Assembly: GCA_028289725.1 (NCBI GenBank)
Contig: JANQOH010000423.1
Coordinates: forward strand, 1 to 9,154
Direction: 5' to 3'
Source: Alphaproteobacteria bacterium
GTDB taxonomy: Bacteria > Pseudomonadota > Alphaproteobacteria > UBA7887
Length of the DNA: 9,154 nt
Part shown: piece by piece, positions 5,785 through 9,154 of the stretch
Layout: each line of letters starts with the position of its first letter
Position numbering within the stretch: the stretch's first letter is position 1
Program-made: the position numbers and the translations under genes
The notes under the pieces: generated by a model
What the model was told of the DNA's origin: nothing
What the model saw: the letters and a program-made list of their open reading frames with translations, nothing else
The model's database searches: none

Positions 5785-6640
5785 GGGGACGCGGGGGCCG
5801 ACCGTCGCGATCTATTGCGATGACGGGAAAACGCGGGCGCGGCGGATTTGCGAAGCCTGGGTGCGTGGTCTCAAGCGATGCGGTGTCGCGACATTGGTGC
5901 GCGACGGAACGCGGTTTTCGGGTGCAGTTGAGGCCGATGTCGCGATCTTTTATGGCTTGCGGCTTGGCTTGGGCGGTGTGTTCGAGACGTATCGGACGCG
6001 CGCGACGGCTGTCTACGTTGACCTGGGATATTGGAATCGTAAGCCGGCTCGGGATCGGTTCGGCGGCTACCACAAAGTGTCGGTCAATGCGCTACATCCG
6101 ACCGCATACTTGCGAGCGGGACATCCGGATGACCGGTTGCGGCGGGTTGGCGTTCGCCTGAAGCCGTGGCGAGAGCGCGGCGATCGCATCATCGTCGCGG
6201 GAATGAGCGACCGGTCGGCGGCGCTCCATGGCTTCGCGCCGGAAGCGTGGGAGCGGCATGCGGTGGCTGCACTTATGCGCCACACGGACCGGCCGATTTT
6301 TTACCGCCCCAAACCCTCGTGGGACGGCGCGCGGCCGATCAGTGGCACGGTGTTTTTGCGCGGCGGCACCGATATCCGGGGGCACTTGCACAATTGCTGG
6401 GCGTTGGTGACGCATCATTCGAACGCCGCGGTCGACGCGCTGGCGGCGGGCATTCCCGTGTATTGCGACGACGGCGCGGCGTCGCTGCTCTCGATGCCGA
6501 GCTTGGACACTATCGATGATCCGCCGCTACCGGATGGGCGGGATCAGTTTTTGGCAGACCTCGCCTATTGCCAATGGTCGGTCGCCGAATTGGCGTCCGG
6601 CGCGTGCTGGGATTATTTGGCCGGCGAGGGCCTCGTGTGA
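5777..6640 (+). CDS. GT-B-like glycosyltransferase-type protein, paralogue 2
   Basis: About 287 residues if translation begins at CTG 5777, which overlaps the methyltransferase-like stop by eight bases. The frame is also open from GTG 5675, but the extra 34 residues are Arg/Pro/Ser-rich shadow of the upstream gene and have no counterpart in paralogue 3, which starts at the equivalent of residue 9-10 here. No ATG, GTG or TTG lies between, so the start is unresolved. Key motifs are TDRPIFYRPKPSW at 170-182, HLHNCWALVTHHSNAAVDAL at 203-222 followed by AAGIPVYC, and a C-terminal LADLAYCQWS plus ELASGACW. All but the first part align closely with paralogue 3, and a 24-base stretch at 6554-6577 differs by one base from 7393-7416, showing a shared origin. 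The C-terminal half has GT-B-like donor-site character. It ends in GTGA, overlapping the next start. Confidence 0.75.
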   Translation: MSKGTRGPTVAIYCDDGKTRARRICEAWVRGLKRCGVATLVRDGTRFSGAVEADVAIFYGLRLGLGGVFETYRTRATAVYVDLGYWNRKPARDRFGGYHKVSVNALHPTAYLRAGHPDDRLRRVGVRLKPWRERGDRIIVAGMSDRSAALHGFAPEAWERHAVAALMRHTDRPIFYRPKPSWDGARPISGTVFLRGGTDIRGHLHNCWALVTHHSNAAVDALAAGIPVYCDDGAASLLSMPSLDTIDDPPLPDGRDQFLADLAYCQWSVAELASGACWDYLAGEGLV

Positions 6641-7479
6641 GGGTCGTCTTTTGGTCTGCAGGGAAGCCGCGTGAGGACGCGATCGCGGTGGCACTTGGGA
6701 AGGCGGTGCGGGCGGGCGGCGATCTGTTCGAGATTCGCGCGGCCGAAAACTATCGCGGGCCGGTTGGTGATGTCGGGTGTGTGTTTGGCGTCAAGGGCGT
6801 CGCGCGGCGTTTGCTTGATGACTATCGCGCGGCGGGCAAGGGCACGCTGTTTTTCGATAAGGGGCATACACGGCGGCGGCCGGATGGCGTCGCCCTGTGG
6901 CGCGTCTCGGCCGACGGTTTCATACCACTCGAACCGTTTCAGCGGGTCCCGCGACCGGACGACCGGGCGAAGGCGCACGGACTTTCACCGTCGCCGCGCC
7001 GGATCGGCGATTGCTTGCTGTTCGCCGGCGCGAGCCAAAAACATTGTGATTTTCATGGGCTCGGCGACTGCACCGGCTACGCGCGGCGCGTGATCGCGGA
7101 GATCAAAGCGTACACGAACCGGCCAGTGATCTACCGCCCGAAACCGTCGTGGCGCGACGCGGTGCCGATCGATGGCACCGAGTTCTCACGCCCGCCAATA
7201 CTTCTGGCGGACGAGCTCAAGCGCTGCTTCGTCCTGGTGACCTACTCGAGCAACGCGGCGGTCGATGCCGTCCTCGCTGGCGTCCCCGCCATCGTCCTCG
7301 GCCCCGGCATCGCAAGGCCCGTGGCGTCGCGAAGTGTCGCAGATGTCTATGACCCGTATTGGCCGCCGGACAAGGTACGTCACCAATGGCTCGCAGACCT
7401 CGCGTATTGCCAATGGACAACCGAAGAGATGGCATCGGGAGCAATGTGGAACGTTCTCCGACCTCAACTTGAGCCATGA
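6637..7479 (+). CDS. GT-B-like glycosyltransferase-type protein, paralogue 3
   Basis: A 280-residue protein with GTG 6637 in a GTGA overlap with the preceding stop; it starts MRVVFWSAGKPREDAIAVAL, the clean beginning of a Rossmann-like domain, so longer upstream starts are shadow. Motifs shared with paralogue 2 are TNRPVIYRPKPSW at 160-172, ELKRCFVLVTYSSNAAVDAVL at 193-213 followed by AGVPAIVLGPG, and LADLAYCQW at 252-260, TTEEMASGAMW at 261-271. The 'YSSNAAVDAvlAGvPaiv' stretch resembles the donor-binding C-terminal domain of capsule-type GT-B transferases, and 'RP..YRPKPSW' is the most constant motif across the three. The N-terminal halves have diverged far more than the C-terminal halves, as expected for different acceptor sugars. 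It ends with ATGA, coupling to the oxidoreductase gene. Confidence 0.8.
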   Translation: MRVVFWSAGKPREDAIAVALGKAVRAGGDLFEIRAAENYRGPVGDVGCVFGVKGVARRLLDDYRAAGKGTLFFDKGHTRRRPDGVALWRVSADGFIPLEPFQRVPRPDDRAKAHGLSPSPRRIGDCLLFAGASQKHCDFHGLGDCTGYARRVIAEIKAYTNRPVIYRPKPSWRDAVPIDGTEFSRPPILLADELKRCFVLVTYSSNAAVDAVLAGVPAIVLGPGIARPVASRSVADVYDPYWPPDKVRHQWLADLAYCQWTTEEMASGAMWNVLRPQLEP

Positions 7480-8468
7480 GTATTCGGGTGCTCGGCGGCG
7501 GGTGGTATGGGTGTCATATCGCCGGCGCGCTGCTGGCTGAGGGGCATGATGTCGCCCTGCATGAGATAGCGGGCGAATTGTTTGCCGGGGCGAGTGGGGC
7601 AAATCCGGCGCGGCTTCATGCGGGGTTTCATTATCCGCGCTCGCGGCTGACCCGGGCGCTGTGCCAGGAGCATCATGACGGGTTCATGGCGCGCTATGGC
7701 GACCTGACGCGCGGCGTGCCGGTGAACATCTATGCCGTCGCGGCCGAGGATAGCCTGGTCGATTTCGGCACCTATTGTCAGGTGCTGGCGGGGGAGGTGT
7801 CGTTCGTCGGCATTGAGCGGCCAGCCGAGTTTGGGCTCGACCATGTCGAGGGCGCGGTGCTGACGGGCGAGCGGCATATTGTGATCGAGCGGGCACGGGC
7901 GCATTTTTCGGATGTGCTCGACGGCCAGGTGCAATTTGGCGTGGCGCCGGGCGAAGACGATGGCGCGGCCTGGGACTGGACGATTGACTGTACGTTTTGT
8001 GCGCGCGACGGGCGCGATGTCGATCGCTATGAGCCGTGCTTGATGGTGCTTCTGCGAGGGCCGATCGATCGCGCGGTGACGATCATGGATGGGCCGTTCC
8101 CGTCGCTCTATCCGTGGCACGAGGAGCAGGGCTTGTGCAGCCTGACGTCCGCGCGCTGGACACCGTTTTCGAAAGCGTGCGGAAGCCGCGAGGCTGCTGC
8201 TGCGATGCTCGACAGTGTGACGGCGGAAGAGATCGCGCATCGGGCTGACTGCATGGTGGAGTCGATGGCGCGGTTCTATCCGGCGGTGCGTGACGACTAT
8301 GAGATCGTCGGTCACAAATTGTCGATCCGGGCGATGCCGAGGAGCGGTGCGGATGCGCGGTTGGTCGACATCGTGCGCACCGGCGAACGGAGCCTGCGGG
8401 TGCGTGCGGGAAAAATCGACGCGATCCTGCTGGCCGAACGTGAGATCAAGCGGCTGATCGCGGCCTAG
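7476..8468 (+). CDS. FAD-dependent oxidoreductase, DAO fold
   Basis: A 330-residue protein with ATG 7476 in an ATGA overlap. It begins with a dinucleotide-binding fold, VLGGGWYGCHIAGALLAEGHDVALHE at 5-30, giving the GxGxxG glycines at 7, 9 and 12 and the acidic residue (E30) that binds FAD ribose. It continues with LFAGASGANPARLHAGFHYPRS at 35-56, a signature of DAO-like flavoproteins in polysaccharide and O-antigen gene clusters, where an aSg.N..RLH.GfHYPRS motif lies near the flavin. The central beta region and a C-terminal catalytic-like part (ARFYPAVRDDYEIVGHKLSIRAMPR) follow. A sugar-oxidising or sugar-converting role is plausible from context, and deamination of an amino acid is an alternative; the substrate is not readable. 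The stop TAG shares a base with the following GTG start. Confidence 0.85.
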   Translation: MSIRVLGGGWYGCHIAGALLAEGHDVALHEIAGELFAGASGANPARLHAGFHYPRSRLTRALCQEHHDGFMARYGDLTRGVPVNIYAVAAEDSLVDFGTYCQVLAGEVSFVGIERPAEFGLDHVEGAVLTGERHIVIERARAHFSDVLDGQVQFGVAPGEDDGAAWDWTIDCTFCARDGRDVDRYEPCLMVLLRGPIDRAVTIMDGPFPSLYPWHEEQGLCSLTSARWTPFSKACGSREAAAAMLDSVTAEEIAHRADCMVESMARFYPAVRDDYEIVGHKLSIRAMPRSGADARLVDIVRTGERSLRVRAGKIDAILLAEREIKRLIAA

Positions 8469-9085
8469 TGTCTGCCCTTCATGTGACGGGAGCGGGGTCG
8501 CGGATCGTCGCGGCGCTGCGAGAGCTGCTGCCCGCCGGCGAGCGCGTCGTTCGGCTCGGGAATGACTTGGGGACGCTGGGCGCGCAGGCAGTCGCCGTGG
8601 ATGGCGACCGGTTCTTGCTGTGCGCGGGCGTGCTGCACCAGAAGACAATCGTGGATCAGACGCCGGCGGAAGTGTGCGAAAGCCTGGCGGTCAATCTGAT
8701 TTCGGCGGTGCGGATTTGCGAGGCGGTGTTGGAGGCGAAGCCGCAAGCGCGGATTTGCGTCGTGGGGTCGGAGTCGGCGTTCAAGGGCTCGTATGACACG
8801 ACCTACGCGGTCGCGAAGGCGGGACTGCATCGTTATGTCGAGACGCGGGCGCTTGCGCCGGACCAGCAGTTGGTCGCGGTGGCGCCGCACATCATTTGGG
8901 ACAGCGGCATGACCCAGCGCCGGCACGATGTGGCGGCGTTGCGGGCGCGCGCGAACAAAGATCCGGCGCGGCGGTATCTGCGCGCCGTCGAGGTCGCGCG
9001 GCTGATCCGCTTTTTACTCTACGAGGACGAGGGCGCGATCACCAACACGGTAATCCGCATGAACGGAGGGCGGCACGCGCGTTAA
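8468..9085 (+). CDS. Short-chain dehydrogenase/reductase (SDR) family protein
   Basis: A 205-residue protein from GTG 8468 (TAGTG junction with the previous gene). The order is HVTGAGSRI at 5-13, a shortened TGxxxGIG cofactor loop, 'LLCAGVL' at 50-56 in the place of the NAG motif, N76 in 'VNLISAVRICEA', then 'VVGSESAFKGSYDTTYAVAK' at 98-117 with the likely catalytic Ser101, Tyr113 and Lys117 at the expected spacing of 12 and 4. After that comes APHIIWDSGMT at 139-149, the usual 'PG.i.T.m' stretch, and near the end TNTVIRMNGGRH. It is shorter than the usual 240-260 residue SDR, mainly because the region between the cofactor loop and CAG is short. It would oxidise or reduce a sugar hydroxyl or keto group with NAD(P)H, in tandem with the FAD oxidoreductase. 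It is the last gene of the cassette. Confidence 0.85.
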   Translation: MSALHVTGAGSRIVAALRELLPAGERVVRLGNDLGTLGAQAVAVDGDRFLLCAGVLHQKTIVDQTPAEVCESLAVNLISAVRICEAVLEAKPQARICVVGSESAFKGSYDTTYAVAKAGLHRYVETRALAPDQQLVAVAPHIIWDSGMTQRRHDVAALRARANKDPARRYLRAVEVARLIRFLLYEDEGAITNTVIRMNGGRHAR

Positions 9086-9116
9086 GGACGCGGCCGACCG
9101 AGCCCGTCGTCCCGTC

Positions 9117-9138
9117 ACCCCGGCCAGGGAGCCGGGGT
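9117..9138. repeat. REP-like palindrome after the cassette
   Basis: ACCCCGGC at 9117-9124 and GCCGGGGT at 9131-9138 form an 8-base perfect stem around the loop CAGGGA, in flanking GTC...CCAG context. Such 'GTCaCCCCGGc...gcCGGGGTCCAG' palindromes are, from memory, common dispersed elements between genes of sphingomonad and related alphaproteobacterial chromosomes. No run of T follows, so a terminator role is only a secondary possibility. The rest of 9086-9154 holds nothing recognisable. Confidence 0.5.
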
Positions 9139-9154
9139 CCAGGAGTGCCTGGGC

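Noticed and set aside
7464..8648. Long minus-strand open frame of 394 codons
   Set aside because: It runs antiparallel to the flavoprotein gene, is Arg/His/Pro-rich with no recognisable motif, and is a typical high-GC shadow.
1..9154. CRISPR array, tRNA or rRNA genes
   Set aside because: No regularly spaced repeats, cloverleaf-like segments or rRNA signatures are seen; almost all of the window is coding.

Overview
The window is high-GC and every supported gene lies on the + strand in one direction. It reads as a tailed-phage (prophage or phage-derived) head-tail module from an alphaproteobacterium. A sphingomonad is the most likely host, judging by GC- and GCG-rich codon use and by a palindrome at the right edge that resembles dispersed repeats of sphingomonad chromosomes. 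The taxonomic call is inference, because no rRNA or housekeeping gene is present.

Region 1 (1-1863) holds compact virion genes joined by stop/start overlaps (GTGA, TGATG, ATGA, TTGA). They are the end of a fiber-tail adaptor-like protein, an unrecognised 98-aa protein, a second complete fiber-tail adaptor-like protein, a head-tail connector of the phiE125 gp8 type, and a short head-tail adaptor (head closure) protein. Region 2 (about 1864-3215) is visibly AT-richer than both sides. It carries one gene with its own Shine-Dalgarno sequence and a possible promoter, encoding an exported protein with two degenerate thermonuclease-like repeats. It interrupts the run of overlapping virion genes like a moron or cargo insertion. 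Region 3 (3216-3623) returns to virion genes with a DUF3168 tail-terminator-like protein.

Region 4 (3649-9085) is the most unusual part. Where a major tail protein would normally follow, there are seven tightly packed genes of surface-carbohydrate type: a DUF115/MptE-like protein, a GT-B-like glycosyltransferase-type protein, a SAM-methyltransferase-like protein, two further paralogues of the glycosyltransferase-type protein, an FAD-dependent oxidoreductase of the DAO fold, and a short-chain dehydrogenase. Six of the seven overlap a neighbour's stop or start. The natural reading is one transcription unit that makes and transfers a modified sugar, perhaps onto the virion (tail) or the lysogen's surface. 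The target and chemistry cannot be read from sequence. The cassette ends at 9085 and is followed by a non-coding stretch with an 8-bp perfect palindrome, so no tail genes are seen before the window stops.
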